This document shows, piece after piece, positions 1 to 6,940 of a stretch of 57,551 bases of DNA. Within the stretch, counting starts at the first letter, position 1. Every line of letters begins with the position of its first letter. The notes under the pieces are model-generated. The model was not told where the DNA came from. It ran no database searches and saw nothing but the letters and a program-made list of their open reading frames with translations. This DNA comes from Alphaproteobacteria bacterium (GTDB lineage: Bacteria; Pseudomonadota; Alphaproteobacteria; Rhizobiales; JAKIUO01): positions 1 to 57,551 of the forward strand of contig JAJRQA010000077.1 of assembly GCA_024280475.1 (NCBI GenBank), in the 5' to 3' direction. A program made the position numbers and the translations under genes.

Positions 1-365
1 AAACCATCCTGACGGCCGTCGAGCAAATTGATGACAACGCCAATGATCTGGGTGCAATGGTGCGAACCAACGCCCAGCGAGATATGGCCAACGATATTCA
101 GGAACAGGTTGTGAAAGTCTTTGAAGCCTGCAACTTTCAAGACCTCACCGGCCAGCGGATCAGCAAAGTAATCCGAGCCTTTGGCTTTATCGAACAGCGC
201 GTTGATAAAATGATGGAAATCTGGGGCGGTATCGACAGCTTCAAGGGCTTTGAACCAGATGAAATCATGGACAATGGCAGTGGCCATCATCTGCTGAACG
301 GCCCCTCACTGGTATCAGATGCCGATGTTGCCAATCAAGACGATATTGACGCCTTGTTTGACTAG
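1..365 (+). CDS. cheZ: CheZ-like CheY-phosphatase, 3' part only
   Basis: The reading frame is open from the first bases of the window, so the gene begins upstream and only about 120 C-terminal residues are present. CheZ dephosphorylates CheY-P to reset the flagellar motor signal. The segment FQDLTGQRI carries the Asp and Gln of the DxxxQ catalytic motif (D143/Q147 in E. coli CheZ). A long helix follows, then an acidic linker, and the protein ends DDIDALFD. That tail resembles both the CheZ C-terminal CheY-binding peptide and the FliM N-terminal EIDALL peptide. A second paralogue lies near 5.5-6.1 kb. Family assignment is strong; the N-terminal half cannot be judged. Confidence 0.85.
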   Translation, partial: TILTAVEQIDDNANDLGAMVRTNAQRDMANDIQEQVVKVFEACNFQDLTGQRISKVIRAFGFIEQRVDKMMEIWGGIDSFKGFEPDEIMDNGSGHHLLNGPSLVSDADVANQDDIDALFD

Positions 366-368
366 CAC

Positions 369-401
369 AAAAAACGTTTTGCCAACCTAGTTGGCAAAAC
401 G
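369..401 (-). terminator. Intrinsic terminator overlapping the ychF stop codon
   Basis: A perfect 12-bp stem (375-386 with 390-401) has a 3-nt loop at 387-389. On the minus strand the loop is the TAG stop of ychF, and the stem is followed by a run of T (complement of 369-374). The stem therefore encodes the last ychF residues. On the plus strand no T-run follows, so it should act only on the ychF transcript. Confidence 0.8.
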
Positions 402-1484
402 GAAATGCATGACGTCCCCATCGACGACCACATATTCTTTACCCTCAAGACGCATACGTCCAGCTTCCTTGGCACCTTGCTCGCCTTTTAGCTCGACAAA
501 ATCATCAAAGCCGATTGTTTCCGCGCGAATAAACCCTTTTTCAAAATCCGTATGAATGACACCCGCCGCTTGCGGAGCCACCATGCCCTCGCGAATAGTC
601 CAGGCTCGTGCTTCCTTGGGCCCTGCGGTGAAATAGGTGATGAGGTGCAGCAATTCGTAGCCAGAACGAATAAGGCGATTAAGGCCCGGTTCTTCCAGGC
701 CCAGATCTGCCAGAAATTCAGCACGTTCATCATCAGGCAATTGCGCGACCTCTTCCTCAATCTGCGCAGAGATGATGACCGCAACTGCCCCCTCTTTTTC
801 TGCCTGTTCTTGCACGACCCTCGAATAGTCATTGCCATCAGCTGCAGACTCTTCATCGACATTACAGACATATAGCACAGGTTTTGAGGTCAGCAGATTA
901 AGGGCCCTGAAGGCATCTTTGTCTTTTGCCTCAATATCAGCAAATCGTGCAGGTTTGCCTTCGCTCAATGGCACAAGGGCCTTATTGATAAGCTCCACAG
1001 TTTCCCGGGCTGCTTTATCCTGGCCTTTGGCCTTTTTTTCAAGGGCGGGCAAGCGTTTTTCGAGGCTTTCAAGATCAGAAAGCATCAGCTCTGTTTCAAC
1101 CGTCTCAGCGTCCGACAATGGATCAATTTTACCCGCCACATGGGTAATATTATCATCATCAAAGCAGCGCAACACATATGCGATGGCGTCCACCTCGCGA
1201 ATATTGGCAAGGAATTTGTTGCCAAGCCCCTCCCCTTTGGAGGCGCCCTCAACCAGACCGGCAATATCAACAAAGGTCAGTCTGGTCGGGATAATTTCCT
1301 TGGAACCGGCAATCTGGGCAATATTATCCAACCGAGTATCTGGAACCGATACCTCGCCAATATTTGGCTCGATCGTACAGAATGGAAAATTGGCAGCCTC
1401 GGCTGCTGCCGTTTGTGTCAGCGCATTAAACAAGGTGGATTTCCCCACATTTGGTAGTCCAACAATGCCACATTTAAAACCCAT
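387..1484 (-). CDS. ychF: Redox-regulated ribosome-binding ATPase YchF (Obg-like)
   Basis: YchF/OLA1 is a universally conserved Obg-family P-loop NTPase that binds ribosomes and prefers ATP. The 365-residue length is typical. The G1 loop GLPNVGKST lies at residues 9-17, the usual NKxD is replaced by NVDE (the NxxE form linked to ATP preference), and the C-terminus ([15 protein letters not shown]) is the TGS domain. It is the last gene of rplY-pth-ychF: the pth stop is only 6 nt before its ATG, and the AGGG in that junction can serve as ribosome binding site. Transcription ends in the hairpin overlapping its own stop codon. Confidence 0.97.
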   Translation of the reverse strand: MGFKCGIVGLPNVGKSTLFNALTQTAAAEAANFPFCTIEPNIGEVSVPDTRLDNIAQIAGSKEIIPTRLTFVDIAGLVEGASKGEGLGNKFLANIREVDAIAYVLRCFDDDNITHVAGKIDPLSDAETVETELMLSDLESLEKRLPALEKKAKGQDKAARETVELINKALVPLSEGKPARFADIEAKDKDAFRALNLLTSKPVLYVCNVDEESAADGNDYSRVVQEQAEKEGAVAVIISAQIEEEVAQLPDDERAEFLADLGLEEPGLNRLIRSGYELLHLITYFTAGPKEARAWTIREGMVAPQAAGVIHTDFEKGFIRAETIGFDDFVELKGEQGAKEAGRMRLEGKEYVVVDGDVMHFRFAN

Positions 1485-1490
1485 ATCGCC

Positions 1491-2240
1491 CTATTCCTTG
1501 TCCGTATCTGTTTTTTTCCAAAGGTTCAACATATCTGCAAGAGGTCCCCGATCATCAGATTGAGGAGATGTTTTGGATGGTTTGCTCGGCGCATCTTTTT
1601 TCTCTGGCTTTTTGTCGCCTGAACCATCCTGCCTCGATTTGCTTGCAGGTTTTTTAGCCGGTTTAACGTCTAGTGGGGTCAAATGCTCGGCCACCTGATT
1701 GAGAAAATCCCCTGAGCCGCGCTCAAGAAAGGTCTCGAACTTGCGTGCAATCGCATCCAGCAAGGGCTCAAGCCATTGCTGATCCGATTTGTTAAAATCG
1801 CGCAATACATAATTCGAAACCTGGGATTTTTGTGCTGGCCGCCCGACACCAATGCGCACGCGGTGATAGTCATTTCCCAGATGGCTGGAAATCGACCGCA
1901 AGCCATTATGACCCGCATTTCCACCACCCGTTTTAGCCTTTAACTTGCCTGCCACCAGATCGATTTCATCATAAAGAACAATGATATCATCAAGATCAAG
2001 CTTATAGAAACGAGCAGCTTCTCCTACTGAGCGACCGCTCTCATTCATATAGGTAGAGGGTTTTAACATCAGGCATTTCGTGCGCCCGATCCGACCTTCG
2101 CATACTTCCCCGGAAAAGCGCTTGCGCCAGGGAGAGAAATCATGGAAATCGTAAATTTCGTCAACAGCCATGAAGCCAACATTATGCCGGTTGTCGGCGT
2201 ATTTCCCGCCGGGATTTCCAAGGCCGACAATCAGTTTCAT
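1491..2240 (-). CDS. pth: Peptidyl-tRNA hydrolase with long basic C-terminal tail
   Basis: Pth hydrolyses peptidyl-tRNA released from stalled ribosomes. The N-terminal domain shows GLGNPGGKY, the catalytic His in NRHNVGF, KPSTYMNESG and YDEIDLV with the catalytic Asp. The protein has 249 residues against about 190 for E. coli Pth. The surplus is a C-terminal tail rich in Lys, Pro and Ser that ends in a more ordered GPLADMLNLWKK segment. Tails of this kind occur in alphaproteobacterial Pth; a function for this one is not known to me. It lies between rplY and ychF, the common bacterial arrangement for translation genes. Confidence 0.96.
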   Translation of the reverse strand: MKLIVGLGNPGGKYADNRHNVGFMAVDEIYDFHDFSPWRKRFSGEVCEGRIGRTKCLMLKPSTYMNESGRSVGEAARFYKLDLDDIIVLYDEIDLVAGKLKAKTGGGNAGHNGLRSISSHLGNDYHRVRIGVGRPAQKSQVSNYVLRDFNKSDQQWLEPLLDAIARKFETFLERGSGDFLNQVAEHLTPLDVKPAKKPASKSRQDGSGDKKPEKKDAPSKPSKTSPQSDDRGPLADMLNLWKKTDTDKE

Positions 2241-2263
2241 GGGTCTACTGCATCAAAGTGAAC

Positions 2264-2290
2264 GGTCCTGCCTTATGACAAGGCAGGACC
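2264..2290 (-). other. Intercistronic hairpin between rplY and pth
   Basis: An 11-bp perfect inverted repeat (2264-2274 with 2280-2290) with a 5-nt loop lies in the 81-nt gap between rplY and pth. No T-run follows on either strand, so it is not a standard intrinsic terminator. It may be an RNA-processing or stabilising structure that sets different levels for L25 and Pth. Confidence 0.5.
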
Positions 2291-2321
2291 TTAGTTTAGA
2301 ATCAAAAGCAAAAACCGAAAA

Positions 2322-2990
2322 CTAATCGTCGTTTTCTCCGCCTTCTTCACCTTCGCCTTCTTCATCACCAACTGTTGGCACTTCGCCTTCAACGGTATCG
2401 ACATCTGCCTCAACCTCTTCGGCAACCTGTCCGGCAATCGATGCGACCGTAAAGTCACGATCCGTGATGGTAAGCACAACGCCCTTGGGCAGCTTAAGAG
2501 CCGAGCCATGCATGGTATCGCCAATGTCCATTTCAGAAATATCTGCCTCGATAGACTCTGGAATAGCGTCGGCAGGGGCTAGAACCTCGATTTCATGACG
2601 AACAATATTCAAGACACCACCGCGCTTCATGCCAGGGCTTTCCTCTTCGCCAATGAAATTCACAGCAATTTCCACGACCAGCTGCGCATCCTTGGCAATC
2701 CGCAAGAAATCCACATGCATCGGGAAATCTTTAATGGGGTCAACCTGAATATCGCGGGGAATAACCCGTGACTGGCCGCCGCCTTCAACATTGATCTTGA
2801 ACACTGTTGATAGGAATGTCCCGGTATTCAGAGCTTTCAGCACATCAACAAAATTAAGCGAAATGGATTCTGGGTCTTTTTTGTCACCATAAATGACAGC
2901 AGGAACGCGTCCTTCACGACGAATAGCGCGTGCGGCCCCCTTGCCGCCTGCTTTCCGTGGTGTTGCGTTCAGTTCACTGGTCTCAGCCAT
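2322..2990 (-). CDS. rplY: 50S ribosomal protein bL25, long (CTC) form
   Basis: bL25 binds 5S rRNA in the large subunit. This is the two-domain CTC form of 222 residues. The N-terminal RNA-binding domain has the typical opening (LNATPRKAGGKGAARAIRREG, in part) and YGDKKDPESISL. The C-terminal TL5-like domain covers about residues 95-190 and ends in an acidic tail rich in Glu, Gly and Asp. A clear GAGGAG ribosome binding site precedes the ATG. It is the first gene of rplY-pth-ychF. The prs gene often found upstream in other bacteria is absent here. Confidence 0.96.
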   Translation of the reverse strand: MAETSELNATPRKAGGKGAARAIRREGRVPAVIYGDKKDPESISLNFVDVLKALNTGTFLSTVFKINVEGGGQSRVIPRDIQVDPIKDFPMHVDFLRIAKDAQLVVEIAVNFIGEEESPGMKRGGVLNIVRHEIEVLAPADAIPESIEADISEMDIGDTMHGSALKLPKGVVLTITDRDFTVASIAGQVAEEVEADVDTVEGEVPTVGDEEGEGEEGGENDD

Positions 2991-3084
2991 TGACTGATCT
3001 CCTCGTTGGATTAAATCTTAATTCATATGAAAATCCGACCCAAACCACTTCCTCCAAGGGTGTAAATGGTGGGCCGAAACGCTG

Positions 3085-3113
3085 TGTATAACCCTATTTG
3101 CAGCTACTGGCAA
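3085..3113 (-). promoter_or_regulatory. Sigma-70-type promoter for rplY-pth-ychF
   Basis: On the minus strand TTGCCA (3113-3108) is followed by a 17-nt spacer and TATACA (3090-3085). Both boxes are close to consensus, and the site lies about 95 nt upstream of the rplY start, just past the end of the MarR-GNAT gene. Confidence 0.5.
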
Positions 3114-3125
3114 CCACCCAGATCT

Positions 3126-4121
3126 TCACGCAATGACCCGAATATATTTCTGCTCTAACACGCGCGGCCCCCATTGCTCGCCATAATACTCCCTGGCCAA
3201 AACAAATCCATGATCCTCATAGAGTTTTCGTGCTGCATCCAGTCCCTTGAGGGTCCATAAATGCGTTTCATCAAAGCCCAGCTGATCACAGAATTTAACA
3301 GCTTTGCTAATGAGCCGACGACCAATTCCCATACCGCGCAATTCATCGTCAACAATAAACCAGCGCAATTGCCCGATATTATTGCCTATACACTCGCCAT
3401 CAATGGCAATTGCCGCCAAGACCTGACCTTTATCACCCGCGCTCCAGATTTGATTAGAAGCTTGATCAAGCCGGGGGATGAACTCCGCCATCCCGCCAGC
3501 CACCTTAGACTCAAAGATCTCGCCAAAACCCGTTTCCCGGCTATAATATTGTGCGTGCATAGATGCAATACGACCGATTATACCAGGAATATATCCTGTA
3601 TTAATCTGTAAGTTCATCTGCATTTGCTTTGGTCCTTGCTGCCTGTCAGCCAGGTCCTGATTGCAATGCGTCCTTGTTGATTTTAATGCCTGAGCATAAG
3701 ACCGCAACCCTGCCAATATGGTTTCGCGCGACTTAAAATTCAGGGAATTGATTGCCCCGGCTACCTGGTCCTCGCCAAATTGGGTGATTTCTTTTAGAAC
3801 CCAACCTCCTTTTTTGGTCAGGTACAAAAATTTTATCCGACTATCGGCTTCCGAGCGAACTTCGCTTACCAGTTGACGCGCGACAAGTGATTTGATCAAG
3901 CGGCTAACCGTTGACTTTTCAAGACGCAGACTGTCTGCGATTACCTTGGCTGTAGGTAAAGCTCCGGTGCCAATTTCGATTATGGCGTGAACCGCAGAAG
4001 CGGACAGGTTTGTTCCTGCGATGGTCCGACCCATAAATCCCAACTCGCGTACCAGATCCCTGGAGGCCTTTCGAACTTCACTAATATACTTTCTGGAGGT
4101 TTGCGTCATGGCATTTCCCAT
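3126..4121 (-). CDS. MarR-type regulator fused to GNAT acetyltransferase
   Basis: A 331-residue two-domain protein. Residues about 1-150 form a MarR winged helix, with the recognition segment ADSLRLEKSTVSRLIKSL and the wing EADSRIKFLYLT. Residues about 175-330 form a GNAT fold with the acetyl-CoA loop RGMGIGRRLI and a typical C-terminal part (AARKLYEDHGF). Such fusions (MarR/GNAT) are known in proteobacteria; the small-molecule substrate is unknown. ATG at 4121 starts MGNAMTQ and ATG at 4109 starts MTQ. The second has a GGGA-type sequence upstream, while the first would be nearly leaderless because TATAAA lies only about 9 nt before it. The start region sits inside a 45-bp nested palindrome, which suggests autoregulation. 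Confidence 0.9.
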   Translation of the reverse strand: MGNAMTQTSRKYISEVRKASRDLVRELGFMGRTIAGTNLSASAVHAIIEIGTGALPTAKVIADSLRLEKSTVSRLIKSLVARQLVSEVRSEADSRIKFLYLTKKGGWVLKEITQFGEDQVAGAINSLNFKSRETILAGLRSYAQALKSTRTHCNQDLADRQQGPKQMQMNLQINTGYIPGIIGRIASMHAQYYSRETGFGEIFESKVAGGMAEFIPRLDQASNQIWSAGDKGQVLAAIAIDGECIGNNIGQLRWFIVDDELRGMGIGRRLISKAVKFCDQLGFDETHLWTLKGLDAARKLYEDHGFVLAREYYGEQWGPRVLEQKYIRVIA

Positions 4122-4154
4122 TTAGTTGCTTTATACAACTATATGGGAAATGCC
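4110..4154. promoter_or_regulatory. Nested palindrome, probable MarR operator
   Basis: Outer arms 4110-4121 and 4143-4154 are a perfect 12-bp inverted repeat (GGCATTTCCCAT and its complement). Inside it, TAGTTG (4123-4128) and CAACTA (4136-4141) form a second 6-bp inverted repeat around a 7-nt centre. Only one T/T mismatch separates the two layers. On the minus strand the centre reads TATAAA, a likely -10 box, so a bound dimer would block the MarR-GNAT promoter. The site also lies between this gene and the divergent HAD gene. Confidence 0.65.
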
Positions 4155-4304
4155 ACGCCTCTACAATAGAAACATCTTCAATTCCACATGTTGAGATCTA
4201 CAATTTTTGATCACCAGATCGCGCGGTCACCTTTGTGACTTGGCCAATGCGAACAGATGGGATAAGCACCATGCTTACGAACATTTACCCAGGGTTTTGA
4301 CCAT

Positions 4305-5183
4305 ATGAACGAAGAACAGCTTTCTGAAATACCGATCCTGCACTCTGTTCGAGAGGTTGGCCGTAGCTATGATGCCTGGCTGGTGGATCTATGGGGAGTT
4401 TTGCACAATGGGGAGCAAGCCATAGAAAGCGCCGTCGCCGCTTGTGAGCGATATCGCGATGATGGAGGCATCGTCATTCTATTGTCCAATGCCCCGCGCC
4501 CCTGGCCGTCTGTACGCAAGCAGATCGAGCAATATGGCGTTCCCTCTGACATTGATGACGGTATTGTCACGTCTGGAGATGTAACAAGAGCCATGATCGC
4601 GGCCAACTCTGGGCGCAATTTCTTTCATTTGGGTCCTGATCGCGATATCCCCTTGTTTGAAGGCCTGCAAGTCAACAGGGTTCAACCCGAACGAGCTGAT
4701 ATTGTCGTTCTCACGGGTTTTTACGACGATACCAACGAAACGCCAGAAGATTACCGTCAACTACTGACCCGACTATTGTCACTTGAGCTCCCGATCATCT
4801 GCGCCAATCCCGATATCAAGGTCGAGCGCGGCCAAGACGTCATATATGCCGCTGGTGCCATCGCCGCTATTTACGAAGAAATGGGAGGCCAGGTCGCGTA
4901 TGCTGGCAAGCCCTACCGCCCGATTTATGATCTTGCCCTCGCCAAAATAACCGAATTGGCTGGCCGTGAAATCCCGCCCCGGCAAATTTTGGCAATCGGA
5001 GACGGTATCAACACCGATATCAAAGGCGCCATTGATGCGGGGATCGACCCCTTGTTCATCCCCTCTGGCGTGCATGTTGAAGGCCACACACCAGACAACC
5101 CGCCATCACGCGACGACATTTCCAACATCTTCAAGGACAAGGGATTTCAACCTATCGCCACCCTCATGCAATTAATCTGGTAG
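4305..5183 (+). CDS. TIGR01459-family HAD-type hydrolase
   Basis: A 292-residue HAD-superfamily protein of the NagD/p-nitrophenylphosphatase-like branch called TIGR01459 in alphaproteobacteria. The catalytic motif appears as DLWGVLHNG (the second Asp of DxD is replaced by Gly after Trp, normal for this family), motif II as LLSNAPRPW, the Lys motif as AGKPYRPIYD, and motif III as AIGDGINTDIKGA. The substrate is not established. In many alphaproteobacteria this gene stands just before ribF-ileS-lspA; here cheY-cheZ and the repeat island have come between. A weak AGGG precedes the start codon. Confidence 0.9.
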   Translation: MNEEQLSEIPILHSVREVGRSYDAWLVDLWGVLHNGEQAIESAVAACERYRDDGGIVILLSNAPRPWPSVRKQIEQYGVPSDIDDGIVTSGDVTRAMIAANSGRNFFHLGPDRDIPLFEGLQVNRVQPERADIVVLTGFYDDTNETPEDYRQLLTRLLSLELPIICANPDIKVERGQDVIYAAGAIAAIYEEMGGQVAYAGKPYRPIYDLALAKITELAGREIPPRQILAIGDGINTDIKGAIDAGIDPLFIPSGVHVEGHTPDNPPSRDDISNIFKDKGFQPIATLMQLIW

Positions 5184-5226
5184 GGGGATATTGTTGCCCT
5201 CGCGGCTATTCGTGTTTTTGTTATAT

Positions 5227-5297
5227 CTCGCGGCTATTCCGCCTGACGGCGGGCCTCCGATGGGGCGAGCAATGCCCGGCGGCCAGTCGGCCTTGCC
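5227..5297 (-). repeat. 71-bp repeat unit, inverted copy
   Basis: Read on the minus strand it starts GGCAAGGCCGAC and ends AATAGCCGCGAG. It aligns along its whole length, without gaps, to the copy at 5463-5533, though with more differences than the two direct copies show between themselves. Confidence 0.7.
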
Positions 5298-5364
5298 GAT
5301 GGGTACATCGGATTTCTTTACTATAGAAAAATGGCGCAGAAACTAAAGCACACCGACCACAGGA

Positions 5365-5436
5365 GGCAAGCGTGACCACGCGCCGGGCTGTAGCCCACCC
5401 TAACGAAGGCCTCGCGTCAGCGTGAATAGCCGCGAG
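5365..5436 (+). repeat. 71-bp repeat unit, direct copy 1
   Basis: This copy is 72 bp, beginning GGCAAGCGTGACCACGCGCC and ending GAATAGCCGCGAG. It contains the small hairpin GGGC-TGTA-GCCC. The first 25 or so bases are identical to copy 2. Confidence 0.8.
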
Positions 5437-5462
5437 TGAGATCAATAACCGGTGTACTCACC

Positions 5463-5533
5463 GGCAAGCGTGACCACGCGCCGGGCAGTAGCCCGCCCTC
5501 GCGGAGGCCGTGCGGAGCACGAATAGCCGCGAG
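5463..5533 (+). repeat. 71-bp repeat unit, direct copy 2
   Basis: It has the same start and end as copy 1, with a compensated hairpin CGGGC-AGTA-GCCCG. It ends 6 bases before the cheZ stop codon (minus strand), so its structures would lie in the 3' end of the cheY-cheZ message. Confidence 0.8.
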
Positions 5534-5539
5534 CGCAAA

Positions 5540-6100
5540 CTAAGCACCCAAAAGCGCATCAATCTCATCTTGCGAGACACCATCACCGGTCAGCTGGGGG
5601 CCGTGCAGGATCTGTTCTTTGCGACGACGCTCTATTTCAACTTCTTCTTCCCCCATCGTATCCAGGCTATCTTGTACGCCCGTTTCATGAACAAGACTGT
5701 GGAAGCGCTCTTCGAGCGTCTCAAGTAACTCTGTGACTTTTGCTAATCGTTGACCGGCAATATCCTGGAAACTGCACGCCTGCAATATTTCCATGGCATC
5801 GTCGAGAGCTGGCTCATGATCCATCAAACTCTCTGTTTTTTCCATGATCAGATTGACGCTATATTCGTTGAGCTTGCCAATTTCATGCAATTCGGCAATC
5901 GCTTCTGGTATCGCGCGTCTGCGCATCTGGTCTGGCCGCAATTGACCAATCGCATCATGCAACACGGCGCAAGGCTGGCCATCAGCCCCACTCACGCCAT
6001 CAGCTCTCAAGCTGATATCGAGCAAAGACTGCATGATATGCGATTTTTTTTTGTGAGTTTCAATGAGCTGAGAAAGGCTCAGCATTTTGTTTGGCGTCAT
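5540..6100 (-). CDS. cheZ: CheZ-like CheY-phosphatase
   Basis: A second CheZ paralogue. The catalytic helix reads ACSFQDIAGQRLAKV, with the Asp and Gln of the DxxxQ motif, and the tail is VSQDEIDALLGA, nearly identical in form to the FliM N-terminal CheY-P-binding peptide. The start was set at ATG 6100 (MTPNKMLSLSQ), which has AGGGG about 10 nt upstream; an in-frame ATG at 6169 would add 23 unconserved-looking residues. The gene follows cheY on the same strand with about 180 nt between, so kinase-output protein and phosphatase are paired. The protein has 186 residues, shorter than E. coli CheZ (214). Confidence 0.85.
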   Translation of the reverse strand: MTPNKMLSLSQLIETHKKKSHIMQSLLDISLRADGVSGADGQPCAVLHDAIGQLRPDQMRRRAIPEAIAELHEIGKLNEYSVNLIMEKTESLMDHEPALDDAMEILQACSFQDIAGQRLAKVTELLETLEERFHSLVHETGVQDSLDTMGEEEVEIERRRKEQILHGPQLTGDGVSQDEIDALLGA

Positions 6101-6255
6101 GACAATCGACCCCTTTACGCTATACTTATACAAAAAATACCCTTGCCTAAACGAGGCATAGGTCCACATTCCCTTGCCGGAAGAGACAATACTCCCCCGG
6201 CCCGGTTGTTTTAATCAAAACACCAGATCAACAGCCTGGTACATTGTTATCTTTT

Positions 6256-6276
6256 AAAAACGCTTTTAATAAAAGC
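6256..6276 (-). terminator. Weak intrinsic terminator after cheY
   Basis: On the minus strand a 6-bp AT-rich stem (6262-6267 with 6271-6276, loop of 3) is followed by GTTTTT. It lies just downstream of the cheY stop and could reduce readthrough into cheZ. The stem is short, so strength is doubtful. Confidence 0.35.
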
Positions 6277-6280
6277 TGTT

Positions 6281-6664
6281 CTAAGCACCAAATACTGAAG
6301 AGATCTTGCTACGCAATGTTGCAGCATTGAACGGCTTCACGATGTAATTATTTACACCAGCTTTTTTGGCTGCAATGACGTTTTCAGTTTTTGATTCAGC
6401 CGTCACCATGATGAACGGCGTGCGTGTCAAATCACTATTGGAACGCACTTTTTGCAAAAGCTCGTAACCGGTCATTGGCTCCATATTCCAGTCGGAAATA
6501 ATCAGGCCATATTTTTTGGCCTGCATCTTCGCATAGGCTTCGGTACCATCACTGGCCTCATCGACATTATTGAACCCGAGCTGTTTGAGAAGGTTCCGGA
6601 TAATCCGGATCATTGTCTTGTAGTCATCGACAACAAGAATCGGCATATTCATATCGATTGCCAT
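6281..6664 (-). CDS. cheY: Chemotaxis response regulator CheY
   Basis: A 127-residue single-domain receiver. The acidic pair is D13/D14, the phosphorylated residue is D58 (SDWNMEP), and the switch residues are T88 (VTAES) and K110 (VKPF). It lacks any output domain, as expected for the protein that carries the signal to FliM at the flagellar motor. A GGAG ribosome binding site lies about 8 nt before ATG. The next gene downstream is a CheZ phosphatase. The 276 nt upstream, shared with divergent ribF, must hold both promoters; no clear sigma-70 site stands out there. Confidence 0.95.
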   Translation of the reverse strand: MAIDMNMPILVVDDYKTMIRIIRNLLKQLGFNNVDEASDGTEAYAKMQAKKYGLIISDWNMEPMTGYELLQKVRSNSDLTRTPFIMVTAESKTENVIAAKKAGVNNYIVKPFNAATLRSKISSVFGA

Positions 6665-6940
6665 TATTCACTCCATTCACTACACCATATCTGGCAAGCT
6701 TTGACCGACCAGAATTGGAAACTATTAATTGACGCCACCTGATTTTCAGGAAACATCACAAAATGACCCGAACGGCCATCTGGTGAACTTAGACAGTACA
6801 ACTTGATGCTAAACGAACAGTTAACCAGCCACGCCAATTGCTCGAAAAAGTTGCAATCGCGTGCAAATACCCTTTTGTTGATTTAGATCACCCTTTGCAC
6901 AAGGGCGATTTTGAAATTCTTATCTGGAGACGCCGCCTTC

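Larger units (their letters stand above)
5199..5533. repeat. GC-rich repeat island bounded by 16-bp inverted termini
   Basis: The region between the convergent HAD and cheZ genes is filled with related repeats. Its outer ends, 5199-5214 and 5518-5533, are a perfect 16-bp inverted repeat (CTCGCGGCTATTCGTG and complement). Inside lie one inverted and two direct copies of an approximately 71-bp unit, separated by short AT-richer spacers. The arrangement resembles a REP/BIME-type intergenic element or a MITE-like remnant. No protein is encoded, and I see no other copies in this window. Confidence 0.75.

Noticed and set aside
832-1563. Long plus-strand frame opposite ychF
   Set aside because: Antisense shadow of ychF and pth with Ser-rich composition and no family features.
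5199-5533. CRISPR array
   Set aside because: The units are too long and diverged, one is inverted, spacers are irregular, and no cas genes are near.
6665-6940. FMN riboswitch before ribF
   Set aside because: The conserved RFN segments are not present; only a small CCCTT/AAGGG hairpin at 6890-6904 is seen.
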